DNA of 64,000 nt from Paenibacillus oryzisoli (GCF_001653565.1 NZ_LYPB01000072.1:121543-185542); one strand, 5' to 3'; shown: positions 53,944-61,687, counted from the first letter of the stretch. Notes: generated by a model not told the origin, from the sequence alone. Numbers and translations: made by a program.

Positions 53944-54168
53944 ATGTCTGAAGATAAAAATCTCATGTTGGATGAGTTGCCCGAAATGTTAACGGTTCAG
54001 CAAACTGCGGATCTACTGGGTGTATGTCGAAACACAGTATATACGCTATGTAAGCGAGCGCAAGGAGAAGGAGGGCTTCCAAGTTTCAAATCAGGAAATA
54101 CACGACGTATCCGTAAAATGGCGCTACTTGGATGGATTGAATCACGTGAAAAAGCACAAACAAGCTAA
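53944..54168 (+). CDS. Excisionase-like helix-turn-helix protein
   Basis: 74 residues. MerR/excisionase-type winged helix of the HTH_17 kind: LTVQQTADLLGVCRNTVYTLCKR then FKSGNTRRIRKMALLGWIESRE. AAAGGAGG lies just before the ATG. Likely the directionality factor for the integrase, or an early regulator. Confidence 0.82.
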   Translation: MSEDKNLMLDELPEMLTVQQTADLLGVCRNTVYTLCKRAQGEGGLPSFKSGNTRRIRKMALLGWIESREKAQTS

Positions 54169-54306
54169 CTAGATATTTATCGGATTAACTATGCACGAAT
54201 TGCGAAAATTGACTGATAATGCTGAATCACGTTGTCAAATATTACGGATTAGACATGTCTATTCAATAGGCAAATTAGTATGTAAGTAGCGAAAGGGGGG
54301 AATAAA

Positions 54307-54438
54307 ATGCGCGAACAAATTCTTCGTAGTGCAGCCTATTGGGTGCAGGTGAAGGAGATAGCGAAGGAAGGGGCGGTGAAACGGTACGCTCAGCTCAAAT
54401 ATGAGCGCTACATGAATGCTGTGACCTCGGGGAGGTAA
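54307..54438 (+). CDS. Small basic protein, 43 residues
   Basis: ATG frame with GAAAGGGGG upstream, encoding a helical, Lys/Arg/Tyr-rich peptide (VKEIAKEGAVKRYAQLKYERYM). Position in a tightly packed early region and the good RBS support a real gene; function unknown. The next small frame starts after this gene's GGGGAGG. Confidence 0.55.
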   Translation: MREQILRSAAYWVQVKEIAKEGAVKRYAQLKYERYMNAVTSGR

Positions 54439-54443
54439 TTAAC

Positions 54444-54524
54444 ATGTTGTTTAAAAAAGAAAGTGCTGCAAAGCTTGAATCACATTACGCAATAGCTAAT
54501 CCAAATATGCTTGTTAAAACATAA
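54444..54524 (+). CDS. Possible 26-residue peptide
   Basis: ATG preceded by GGGGAGG at 54429-54435. Encodes MLFKKESAAKLESHYAIANP and six more residues. It ends directly at a hairpin. Too short to judge by content. Confidence 0.35.
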   Translation: MLFKKESAAKLESHYAIANPNMLVKT

Positions 54525-54563
54525 AAATCACCTTCCCCATCCGCCAAGATAGTAAGGTGATTT
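54525..54563 (+). terminator. Hairpin terminator of the early leftmost operon
   Basis: A 10-bp perfect stem (AAATCACCTT / AAGGTGATTT) with a 19-base loop; the T-run is short. Confidence 0.6.
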
Positions 54564-54671
54564 CACGAAAAATAACTGAGTCAAACTTCTCTTGTTTGCT
54601 ATTATACATTTGCCTTATTCATAGCGCAAGAGCATGAAGAGCCTCAGATGCCAATTAAGGAGGCGAATAGT

Positions 54672-55031
54672 ATGAAACATAGGATTGTATTGGACAGAAA
54701 GATTAATCCGAGTATGAACGTTCTGGGGGCTATCGTAGCAAATCAAGAGCACATATCGGACTTACCGATTTACTGTCATGAACCACTTCTAGAGCGATAC
54801 TCGCACATTCGCAATTTATTGCTGCGCTTGGAAGGGTTAAACATTGAGGAAATATTAATCGTAAAAGAATTAACTTTATTGCTCGCTAGTCAAGAACAAC
54901 AATCCGAACCTGACACGATAAGTGATTTCTTTGAATATGTTTTCAACTTACAAATTCGTTCCAAAGAACAGAAAGTAAGTATATATCAGCTGCATATGCT
55001 TGAGAACGGAGGCGGCGTGAGTGGATTCTAA
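54672..55031 (+). CDS. Unknown protein A1 of a duplicated gene pair
   Basis: 119 residues from the ATG at 54672 (AAGGAGG at 54657-54663); ATG 54648 is less likely. Soluble and helical, no recognised domain. Its second half (SHIRNLLLRLEGLNIEEILIVKEL, YVFNLQIRSKEQK) is similar to the protein at 60879-61211. It overlaps the following gene by 11 bp. See the findings for the paired duplication. Confidence 0.75.
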   Translation: MKHRIVLDRKINPSMNVLGAIVANQEHISDLPIYCHEPLLERYSHIRNLLLRLEGLNIEEILIVKELTLLLASQEQQSEPDTISDFFEYVFNLQIRSKEQKVSIYQLHMLENGGGVSGF

Positions 55032-55230
55032 AAAATATGAACTTGTGGAAATTATGTGCGATCTATGTAAAGGCATGTCTCGCGAAGAGCTGTTGGAATG
55101 GAAGCAGAAAGCTAATGCCTTGCCTGAGGTTAAAAATTCAAATGTATTGAATTTATTTAACGACATGATTAATGTTTTCATCTGTCCAGTAGGATCCAGT
55201 GCAGTTCCTAACATGTCATGCGATCAATAA
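55021..55230 (+). CDS. Unknown protein A2 of a duplicated gene pair
   Basis: 69 residues from the GTG at 55021 (GGAGGCG at 55006-55012). Carries LVEIMCDLCKGMSREELLEW then KQKANALPEV, closely matched by the protein at 61205-61432 (DLCKGMSCSELKNWKSKANALPDV). Its last residues diverge. Function unknown; translationally coupled to the gene before it. Confidence 0.75.
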   Translation: MDSKKYELVEIMCDLCKGMSREELLEWKQKANALPEVKNSNVLNLFNDMINVFICPVGSSAVPNMSCDQ

Positions 55231-55240
55231 GGCGGTTTTC

Positions 55241-56188
55241 ATGGAAGGATGGATAAAGCTACATCGGAAAATACGAAATAATCCTATATTTAATGATTTC
55301 CATTTGTATAGGCTCTGGTCAATTTGTCTACTAGAAGCTTCTCATAAATCACATGAGCAAATTGTTGGAAAGCAGCTCGTGAAACTGAAGCCAGGACAAT
55401 TTATAACAGGCAGATTCGACATAGCTGAAACTTTCAATTCAGGATTAAAACAGAAAGATAAGATTAAAGGTGATAAGACGGTTTACAGGTGGTTGGAAAC
55501 GTTAGAATTAGGCGGTTATTTGTCCATTGAAAAGACCAACAAATATAGCATTGTAACTCTTGTGAATTGGGAGTTTTATCAGGGTGATGTCAACAAAGAT
55601 GACCATCAAATTGACCGACAAGAGACCAACAAGAGACCATCAAAAGACCAACAAATGACCACAAACAAGAATGTAAAGAATGATAAGAATGTAAAAAATG
55701 ATAAGAAAGAAGATCCAAATACTTCTTCTCGGCAACCAAAAGCTTATGCCGAGGATAGCCTGTATTACAAAATGGCAAAGCATCTTCATGGGCTTATTAT
55801 GGCATATGCTGAATCTTTGAGCTTGGGTCATTTAGTCAGAGATGCAAAGCTACAGAGTTGGGCAGATGACTGCCGAAAAATGATAGGGATTGATAAACGT
55901 GATAAAGACGAAGTCCGCAAGGTTATGGAATGGACAGCCAAGGATATGTTTTGGCGAAAGCAAATTCTTTCAGCGGACAAGCTTAGAAAAAAGTATGAAA
56001 GGCTTTGTTTTGAAATGGCAGCGGATCAAGCGAAGAAAGGTGGCGACAAAAGTGACAATGCGAAGGATGATCGAGAAAACGGACAAGGCAGCCCTGATAA
56101 ACAAACTAATTCAATTACGGGCAATCAAACCGGATGGATTCGAACCAGAGACAACGCCGAAGCCCAAATGCAGAATTTGCAAGGATGA
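55241..56188 (+). CDS. DnaD-like phage replisome organiser
   Basis: 315 residues from the ATG at 55241 (AAGGCGG at 55229-55235). The N-terminal winged helix of the phage replication-organiser type (WIKLHRKIRNNPIFNDFHLYRLW, TVYRWLETLELGGYLSIEKT) binds the origin in related systems. A polar linker (about 135-175) contains short repeats (NVKNDKNVKNDKK). The C-terminal DnaD-like helix bundle ends KYERLCFEMAADQAKK. Its 3' part overlaps the DnaC-like gene in another frame by about 130 bp. Replication origins of such elements often lie inside this gene. Confidence 0.87.
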   Translation: MEGWIKLHRKIRNNPIFNDFHLYRLWSICLLEASHKSHEQIVGKQLVKLKPGQFITGRFDIAETFNSGLKQKDKIKGDKTVYRWLETLELGGYLSIEKTNKYSIVTLVNWEFYQGDVNKDDHQIDRQETNKRPSKDQQMTTNKNVKNDKNVKNDKKEDPNTSSRQPKAYAEDSLYYKMAKHLHGLIMAYAESLSLGHLVRDAKLQSWADDCRKMIGIDKRDKDEVRKVMEWTAKDMFWRKQILSADKLRKKYERLCFEMAADQAKKGGDKSDNAKDDRENGQGSPDKQTNSITGNQTGWIRTRDNAEAQMQNLQG

Positions 56189-56888
56189 AGAAGGGATCAC
56201 GATTAAAGTACCTCATAAAACGTTCACAGTAAGCGGTGAAGAAGTCATTCACGATATTGACGTTTGGAAGGATTGTGAATGCAAGGATCAGCGACGCATA
56301 GACCGGGCGTTTGATTCGAGTAAAATCACATGGGAGTTCCAGAAAAAAACGTTCGATAACTTCTCTCTAGGCAACCGTCCAGAAGCTGTAAGGGATGCAT
56401 ACCATTGCGCCAGAGACTATAAGGTTAGGTTTCCTAAGTTACTAATAAGTAGGCACAATAGCATTGCATTGCTGGGGAGACCAGGTAGCGGAAAAACGCA
56501 CTTACTCATGGCGGTATCAAACGAGCTTATGAGCCAGGGCTACAAGGTACTGTACTTCCCTTGGGTAGAGGGATTCAGTGAGATTAAGGACGATCTAAGT
56601 ATGACGGAGGAACGGACGCGGCGTATGCAGGAAGTGGATGTACTCTATATAGACGATATGTTCAAGGGGCGCGAGAAGCTTACTCCGTTCCAACTCGAAG
56701 TTGCTTTTGCTGTTATCAATCATCGGTATATGGAGAAGAAGCCCATATTAGTATCCTCGGAACGCGACATCGATCAGATATGTGACTTGGACGAGGGATT
56801 AGGAAGCAGGATCAATGAAATGTGTAAAAACTATCTCGTACTCCTTAAAGGCGGCAAAGAGTTTAATTACAGACTAAGCAACGACTAA
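56058..56888 (+). CDS. DnaC-like helicase loader ATPase
   Basis: 276 residues if started at the ATG at 56058 (MRRMIEKTDKAAL); ATG 56067 is equally possible. AAAGGTGG lies at 56036-56043. A cysteine cluster (CRICKDEEG, then CECKDQRR) precedes the AAA+ core: Walker A GRPGSGKTHLL, Walker B VLYIDDMFK, sensor VSSERDI. Loads the replicative helicase at the element's origin together with the DnaD-like protein. The overlap with the upstream gene implies translational coupling. Confidence 0.88.
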   Translation: MRRMIEKTDKAALINKLIQLRAIKPDGFEPETTPKPKCRICKDEEGITIKVPHKTFTVSGEEVIHDIDVWKDCECKDQRRIDRAFDSSKITWEFQKKTFDNFSLGNRPEAVRDAYHCARDYKVRFPKLLISRHNSIALLGRPGSGKTHLLMAVSNELMSQGYKVLYFPWVEGFSEIKDDLSMTEERTRRMQEVDVLYIDDMFKGREKLTPFQLEVAFAVINHRYMEKKPILVSSERDIDQICDLDEGLGSRINEMCKNYLVLLKGGKEFNYRLSND

Positions 56889-56921
56889 ACAATGGAGTGG
56901 AACGAGGGGAGTGAAGGGAAG

Positions 56922-57635
56922 TTGAGCAAAGCAATTACAAAAGAAGAGATGCAGAATACAAAGGCATTTCTCTTAAATCACAAGCAGGATAGTATCCTTA
57001 CACAGAATTATGAAAAAAATGAAGATAAAAGAGTGGTAACAAGTGAGCAGAAAGAAGAGTACGAGGCCGCAAAAAAAAGAATTGAAGTTATAGAAACCGT
57101 GTTATCTCTCATTACAGACGACGATACGAGGCAGATAATCGAATACCGATACGTGAAAGGACTTTCAAGAAAATACGTAAATGCCCGCATCAACTATGTT
57201 GAAAGAACGATAGATAGAAGGGCAGAGCTTGGCATAAAGTTGATTATCCAAAATCTAAAGCGGTTAGGGTTTGCAGGATATATATATCCAGGTAATCCTT
57301 TAATGGAATATTTACATGCAGCTAAGAAGATTTTAGATGATTACCCAAAATCGAAGCTTATTGTAAAAGACTATGAGGAACATAAGGAGACTTCAACTGA
57401 ACTACAAAGGAAAGTGTACGAGCAAAGCAAACTAAACGTAGAAATTGCTGAAAGAGCAGTTTCAGTAATTGCTGATAGCGAAACTAGGAAATTAGTAGAA
57501 TTCAGGTTCATCAAAGGAAACACACGTAAGCTCACTGTACTTCGCTTCACCGGAAGCATATCGGAATCAACGATTGATCGAAGGTTGGAAGAAGGCATAC
57601 GGCAGATAGCCGATACGTTGGCATCTTGGGTCTAG
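56922..57635 (+). CDS. Duplicated sigma4/RinA-ArpU-like transcription regulator
   Basis: 237 residues if it starts at the TTG at 56922, which has GGGGAG 10 bp upstream and gives the beginning SKAITKEEMQNTKAF; the ATG at 56892 has no RBS. Two homologous halves are seen: about residues 50-110 (VLSLITDDDTRQIIEYRYVK .. ERTIDRRAELGIKLI) and 175-235 (AVSVIADSETRKLVEFRFIK .. ESTIDRRLEEGIRQI). Each looks like a sigma-region-4 helix-turn-helix of the RinA/ArpU late-regulator type. A single protein with two such domains could act as an intramolecular dimer. Confidence 0.75.
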   Translation: MSKAITKEEMQNTKAFLLNHKQDSILTQNYEKNEDKRVVTSEQKEEYEAAKKRIEVIETVLSLITDDDTRQIIEYRYVKGLSRKYVNARINYVERTIDRRAELGIKLIIQNLKRLGFAGYIYPGNPLMEYLHAAKKILDDYPKSKLIVKDYEEHKETSTELQRKVYEQSKLNVEIAERAVSVIADSETRKLVEFRFIKGNTRKLTVLRFTGSISESTIDRRLEEGIRQIADTLASWV

Positions 57636-57740
57636 TACATCTATTGAAAACAACAATCTATAGTGGCGTACCTCCATAACAAGAACTAATCTCTCAGCTC
57701 ACAATTAAACAAAATCATTAATGAAATTGGAGGAAAGAAA

Positions 57741-57929
57741 ATGAATATTTCACAGGAATTAAAGGACCAGCTGAAAGAGAATCGGTTAGACCAGTATCGA
57801 GCTAGGATCTTCAATTTACAAATGGACTTAGCATTATACGAATCGGCTAACGATAAAGAGATGATCGATAAAACCCAAAAAGCACTAGAAACTGGAATGC
57901 AGGCATATGCAGTAGTGGAGGCGATGTAA
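57741..57929 (+). CDS. Small helical protein, 62 residues
   Basis: ATG with TTGGAGG upstream. Predicted all-helical, acidic/basic mix (ISQELKDQLKENRLDQYRAR). Stop overlaps the next gene's ATG by one base (TAATG). XkdX/DUF-type small tail-region proteins have this size, but no specific match is claimed. Confidence 0.7.
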   Translation: MNISQELKDQLKENRLDQYRARIFNLQMDLALYESANDKEMIDKTQKALETGMQAYAVVEAM

Positions 57930-58597
57930 TGGGTAACATTAGCCTTCCAAGACCTGAAGAAGGAATGTCCAATGAAGATATAATGGATCTCTTCGCTAAG
58001 ATGTCCAAGACAGTAGAATGGTTAGCCAATGGTAGAATTGATTCGGTGAACGTTAGGGAAATCGGTGGATTCAACGTGTCGAAGGATACCCTAAAACATA
58101 GCTCGGGCATCGTGGGTATGAGTTCGGATGGTACTGATGATTTGAGTATTCGTTTTTGGGCTGGTAGTGCAGATCCAACCACTGCTCCGTTCCGCGTGCA
58201 ACAGGATGGGAGCATGTACAGCACAAAGGGAAACATTGGTGGTTTTGTAATTGGACAAAAGTCGCTGACAGATGTGGCCGGAACATTTGGGCTTTCTTCC
58301 GTGGTTACGTCTGGAAATGATCTTAGATATTGGGCAGGAAGCGCAACGGCTGGTTCAGCTCCCTTCCGTGTTTATGAGGATGGAACCGTTCATGCCTCAA
58401 ATCTAAATATTACAGGGGGTTCAATAAACGCTGGATTTGATGTAACCATTGGAAATAAGCTTCATATGAACCAGTATAGCTTTGGGAACGGCATAGACTG
58501 GGGTTCAATTCAGATTTATATTGATCCAGCCGCAGCCTCACTAAGATTTGTTGCTCCTAGTGGAATCTATGCAAATGGCAAACGGATAGATGTATAA
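57929..58597 (+). CDS. Tail-fibre/baseplate-like protein
   Basis: 222 residues. An N-terminal helix is followed by repeats of the form FWAGSADPTTAPFRVQQDGS and YWAGSATAGSAPFRVYEDGT, a motif common in phage tail spikes and baseplate upper proteins where it forms beta-structure. A C-terminal beta-rich part ends APSGIYANGKRIDV. It is an isolated structural-type gene: no tail tape, tube or capsid genes surround it. It may be a remnant or a co-opted surface protein. Confidence 0.7.
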   Translation: MGNISLPRPEEGMSNEDIMDLFAKMSKTVEWLANGRIDSVNVREIGGFNVSKDTLKHSSGIVGMSSDGTDDLSIRFWAGSADPTTAPFRVQQDGSMYSTKGNIGGFVIGQKSLTDVAGTFGLSSVVTSGNDLRYWAGSATAGSAPFRVYEDGTVHASNLNITGGSINAGFDVTIGNKLHMNQYSFGNGIDWGSIQIYIDPAAASLRFVAPSGIYANGKRIDV

Positions 58598-58643
58598 TTG
58601 CATATTATGGTATAATGTCCCAAATTGTATTTGGAGGCTAACC

Positions 58644-59201
58644 ATGAAAAAATTAGTCGTTGGTTTCATAGCAGGATTTATATTAGCTACTGCAAGTGCT
58701 GTATATGCTGATGAAGGCTTGCAAAAAGTAGAGGCTTACTTACGGCCTTCATTACCAATATCGTTAAATGGTAAAACCATTACACTTGATAGTCCGCCAG
58801 CAATGATTGACGGATCAACTTATTTAAAATTACGCGATGTTTCCAAATTGACAGGTTTGGTAGTGAATTGGAACGAAAATAATCAAACTGTTGAACTCGG
58901 AACATCTAGCTCAGGGGTGACAAATATGACAACTAATTCTACTCCGTCAAGTTCTATTCAAGAAACGAAATTTAAAGACTTAAGAGCTATTTATGTTAAT
59001 GGAACAACGTACTTCAGTCCAGCTGATTATAATATGGCAGCAAAAGATGGGGAAGTTTGGGGATTTGATTCTATTACAAGAAGCACTCACATCAAGAAAA
59101 AGGATGGAACTTCAATCAATATTAACGTGGACGACCTATCTGCAGTGCAGTTTTTTAACGGCGAAACTTATATCAACATTGAATATTATCCGGGTGATTG
59201 A
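58644..59201 (+). CDS. Secreted stalk-domain protein carried by the element
   Basis: 185 residues from the ATG at 58644 (TTTGGAGG upstream). Signal peptide about 1-22 (ASAVYA-D). Copper-amine-oxidase-type stalk domain at about 38-95 (STYLKLRDVSKLTGLVVNWNENNQTVEL), then a Ser/Thr linker and a short beta-rich end. Related in its stalk domain to the chromosomal protein at 39388-40323. Possibly a surface protein altering the host cell. It starts downstream of the tail-fibre-like gene and ends before a terminator. Confidence 0.83.
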   Translation: MKKLVVGFIAGFILATASAVYADEGLQKVEAYLRPSLPISLNGKTITLDSPPAMIDGSTYLKLRDVSKLTGLVVNWNENNQTVELGTSSSGVTNMTTNSTPSSSIQETKFKDLRAIYVNGTTYFSPADYNMAAKDGEVWGFDSITRSTHIKKKDGTSININVDDLSAVQFFNGETYINIEYYPGD

Positions 59202-59250
59202 TTCAAAAGATAAACCTGCACTTATTATTATTGCGAATGATTGAAAGGAT

Positions 59251-59292
59251 AAGGCAGTAAATGCATCCCAATAGGTTGCTTACTGCCTTTTT
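59251..59292 (+). terminator. Terminator after the stalk-domain gene
   Basis: A 10-bp stem (AAGGCAGTAA / TTACTGCC, extended by TT) followed by TTTTT. Confidence 0.85.
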
Positions 59293-59330
59293 ATTTACAA
59301 AAAAGAAAAGAGAGAGGTGCTGATGACACA

Positions 59331-59900
59331 ATGAATTTTGTTCAGCCGATTAGGGATGTTGAAGCTATTGTGGAGATAAAAAATTATTTAAAAGATACCA
59401 ACGAAAGAGACTACGTCCTATTTGTCGCTGGTATTAATGCAGGTTTACACATATCTGATTTACTATCACTCAGAGTAGGAGATGTTAAGGGGACGCATAT
59501 CGAATTTTTAGAGAAAGAAACAGGTAAGCTGCAACGAAGGGCAATAAATAATACGCTGAAAAAAGCATTGAATGAGTTTGTTACCGGGAAACCAGACGGA
59601 GAATACTTATTTAAATGCGATCAGAACGGGAAGAGATCAAGCACTGGGAACTCCCCCATGGATATAAAGATGGTATTTATAATGCTTAATAGAGTAGCCC
59701 GTAGGTTAGGTATAACAGATAACATAGGAACCGAGACTTTGAGGAAGACATTCGGCTATCACCTATATAAGCAGCAACAACATAGTTTATGGATGATGAA
59801 AGAGTGGTTTCATCTTAAAAGTGAACTTGAGGTCTTAAGATATATCGGAGCTATTGATGATTTAGAACGTAATAAGCATGATTATGTACTTGATCTATAA
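59331..59900 (+). CDS. Degenerate catalytic-domain-only tyrosine recombinase
   Basis: 189 residues, about the size of FimB/FimE, with no separate core-binding domain. It is a clear paralogue of the next gene (identical MNFVQPIRD start, RVARRLGI, LRKTFGYH). The first catalytic arginine is replaced by H40 (AGLHISDLL), and the His of the HxxR box is E135 (TETLRKT). R138 and the tyrosine Y171 (LRYIGA) remain. Without Arg I it is probably unable to recombine DNA by itself and may regulate or pair with its neighbour. GAGAGGTG lies upstream. Confidence 0.87.
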   Translation: MNFVQPIRDVEAIVEIKNYLKDTNERDYVLFVAGINAGLHISDLLSLRVGDVKGTHIEFLEKETGKLQRRAINNTLKKALNEFVTGKPDGEYLFKCDQNGKRSSTGNSPMDIKMVFIMLNRVARRLGITDNIGTETLRKTFGYHLYKQQQHSLWMMKEWFHLKSELEVLRYIGAIDDLERNKHDYVLDL

Positions 59901-59915
59901 AAGGCGGGGGAGTTA

Positions 59916-60467
59916 ATGAATTTTGTACAACCCATCCGTGATGAAGATAAACTCGTCGATATTCAGAGATATTTAATGGCAACTAATGAAAGAAATTACA
60001 TTCTATTTGTTCTAGGCACCTACACTGGACTTCGTATCTCAGATATACTTAGGCTCCAGGTTGGTATGGTCAAAGGCAGCCAGATTAGTATCCGCGAGAA
60101 GAAGACAGGGAAAAAGAGATTGATCCCAATCAATCCGGATCTAAAAATGGATCTAAAAAAGTACATTGTTGGTAGGCCGGACGATGAATACTTATTCAAA
60201 AGTAAAAGCAAAAATGCACCTATCACCCGGGACGCGGCATACAAAATGCTTAACACGGTAGCTCGGAAGTTTGAACTAAGTGAAATTGGAACACACACTC
60301 TTCGGAAAACCTTTGGCTACCATTTTTACTCCAAAACAAAGGATATTGCATTGTTAATGGAGATATTCAATCATAGTCATCCCTCAATAACCCTCCGCTA
60401 TATAGGGATTAATCAGGAAACGATTGATAATTCTATGAATGAATTTAGGTACAGAAATTGGAGATAA
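59916..60467 (+). CDS. Catalytic-domain-only tyrosine recombinase
   Basis: 183 residues, FimB/FimE/XerC-like catalytic domain alone. All main residues are present: R40 (TGLRISDIL), K66, H127 and R130 (HTLRKTF), H153 (FNHSHP) and Y162 (LRYIGI). It follows the degenerate paralogue after 15 bp with GGCGGGGGAG as RBS. Small recombinases of this kind carry out inversion or resolution at short sites. The palindrome at 60582-60622 is a candidate substrate. Confidence 0.9.
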   Translation: MNFVQPIRDEDKLVDIQRYLMATNERNYILFVLGTYTGLRISDILRLQVGMVKGSQISIREKKTGKKRLIPINPDLKMDLKKYIVGRPDDEYLFKSKSKNAPITRDAAYKMLNTVARKFELSEIGTHTLRKTFGYHFYSKTKDIALLMEIFNHSHPSITLRYIGINQETIDNSMNEFRYRNWR

Positions 60468-60501
60468 TCAAATGAAAACGTTACTAATAGAACATACCCT
60501 A

Positions 60502-60535
60502 AGACACTCACTTTAGTAACGTGAGTGTCTTTTTT
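60502..60535 (+). terminator. Terminator after the recombinase pair
   Basis: A 10-bp perfect stem (AGACACTCAC / GTGAGTGTCT) followed by TTTTTT. Confidence 0.9.
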
Positions 60536-60581
60536 AGTAACGCTAAACAATCCAATTATAGGATATATTTGAAATATATAG

Positions 60582-60622
60582 ATAAAAAACTATTCATATT
60601 TAACCTATGAATAGTTTTTTAT
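60582..60622. repeat. 17-bp perfect inverted repeat with 7-nt spacer
   Basis: Arms ATAAAAAACTATTCATA and TATGAATAGTTTTTTAT enclose TTTAACC. A further copy of 13 bases of the arm (AAAAAACTATTCA) lies at 60667-60679. The region is AT-rich and carries no gene. It could be a recombinase core site, an origin element, or a bidirectional terminator. Confidence 0.85.
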
Positions 60623-60732
60623 GAAAAGCATAATTTTAGGTTGAAAACATAGGGTTTTCGGGATTTAAAAAACTATTCACTTTATATGTTATGAATACGT
60701 AATTTTCTAAATTATGGATAAATAATTATAGA

Positions 60733-60741
60733 TGTGGATAA
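60733..60741 (-). promoter_or_regulatory. Consensus DnaA box
   Basis: TGTGGATAA, the reverse complement of TTATCCACA, in a very AT-rich stretch 110 bp past the palindrome. A related TATGGATAA lies just upstream. A single box can occur by chance; the AT-rich surroundings and nearby repeats make an origin plausible. Confidence 0.4.
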
Positions 60742-60878
60742 TTTATGGTTAACCTCTCACTTAACACCTGAAAGTAATTCGAATTTTTCGTTCAAACCAA
60801 CTCGAATAAGTTTGCATAAGAGGTGCATACAAACAAAAGAGCAGTTCACTCAGGAAACGAATTAGGAGGAATTTTACA

Positions 60879-61211
60879 ATGGAAAGTAATTCTTTATTGC
60901 AAAATGTTAAGAAAAGTGATGTGACATTCAGCGATTCTAGGGGTCCTAAACAAGAGTGCAATACTGACATTTCCAAGAAAGGAATTGAACCAATAACAGA
61001 AATCGAGTCCAGACTAGGTCATTTGTCGAGGACACTGGAAGAATCAAGCTTGGAAGAAATTAAAACAATTAAGGAACACCTGATACAGCATGTAAAGCAA
61101 GGGGGTTATATAGAACCCGATGAAGCTTTAATTTTAATTGTGTACTTCTTCGATCTGCATATCCATGCGAAAGAACATAAAACAATGAGAGAGGAGTTGT
61201 TGGCATGGTGA
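60879..61211 (+). CDS. Unknown protein B1 of a duplicated gene pair
   Basis: 110 residues, AGGAGG well placed before the ATG. Soluble; the N-terminal 40 residues are polar and probably flexible, then helices (RLGHLSRTLEESSLEEIKTI, LIVYFFDLHIHAKEHK). The second half resembles protein A1 (54672-55031). It overlaps the next gene by 7 bp. Confidence 0.75.
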   Translation: MESNSLLQNVKKSDVTFSDSRGPKQECNTDISKKGIEPITEIESRLGHLSRTLEESSLEEIKTIKEHLIQHVKQGGYIEPDEALILIVYFFDLHIHAKEHKTMREELLAW

Positions 61212-61432
61212 GCAAGCAAACGTCCAAAGCGTTACTAGCGTCAACGGATGATAATGAATATGACCTTATACATTATATCTGGGATTTATGCAAAGGCATG
61301 TCATGCTCTGAGCTTAAGAATTGGAAGTCTAAAGCTAACGCTCTGCCAGATGTAGATGGTTCAAAAGTTAAAGACTTATTTAACGAGCTGATTGACCTTC
61401 ATATTCAAGCGGCAGAAGCGTTAGTTATTTGA
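61205..61432 (+). CDS. Unknown protein B2 of a duplicated gene pair
   Basis: 75 residues; GAGAGGAG lies 7 bp before the ATG, which sits just ahead of the B1 stop. Carries DLCKGMSCSELKNWKSKANALPDV, closely similar to A2 (55021-55230), and ends DLFNELIDLHIQAAEALVI. Function unknown. No structural family recognised. Confidence 0.75.
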   Translation: MVSKQTSKALLASTDDNEYDLIHYIWDLCKGMSCSELKNWKSKANALPDVDGSKVKDLFNELIDLHIQAAEALVI

Positions 61433-61623
61433 TTGTAAGTTGATATTTCTAATACAAAACTAGTAATTCTAAAATCAGCCAAAACAATAATAGCGTATGG
61501 TTAGTAATCGTTTTGTGTGGCATAAGTTTCAAAAACCTTCGTATTTGGAACGATTGATGAAATAGAGGAAAAGAATCCGTATTAGAGGGGAAAATAGTTC
61601 CTAAAGTCGTTCCTAATTCTATG

Positions 61624-61653
61624 TTGCATAAACGTACGAGAATATGATACGAT
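61624..61653 (+). promoter_or_regulatory. Possible resolvase promoter
   Basis: TTGCAT (61624-61629), 18-bp spacer, TACGAT (61648-61653). The interval holds short dyads that could be resolvase-binding sites. Confidence 0.45.
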
Positions 61654-61687
61654 ATGTAATATAAATGGCTATAAGGAGCGATACTGG

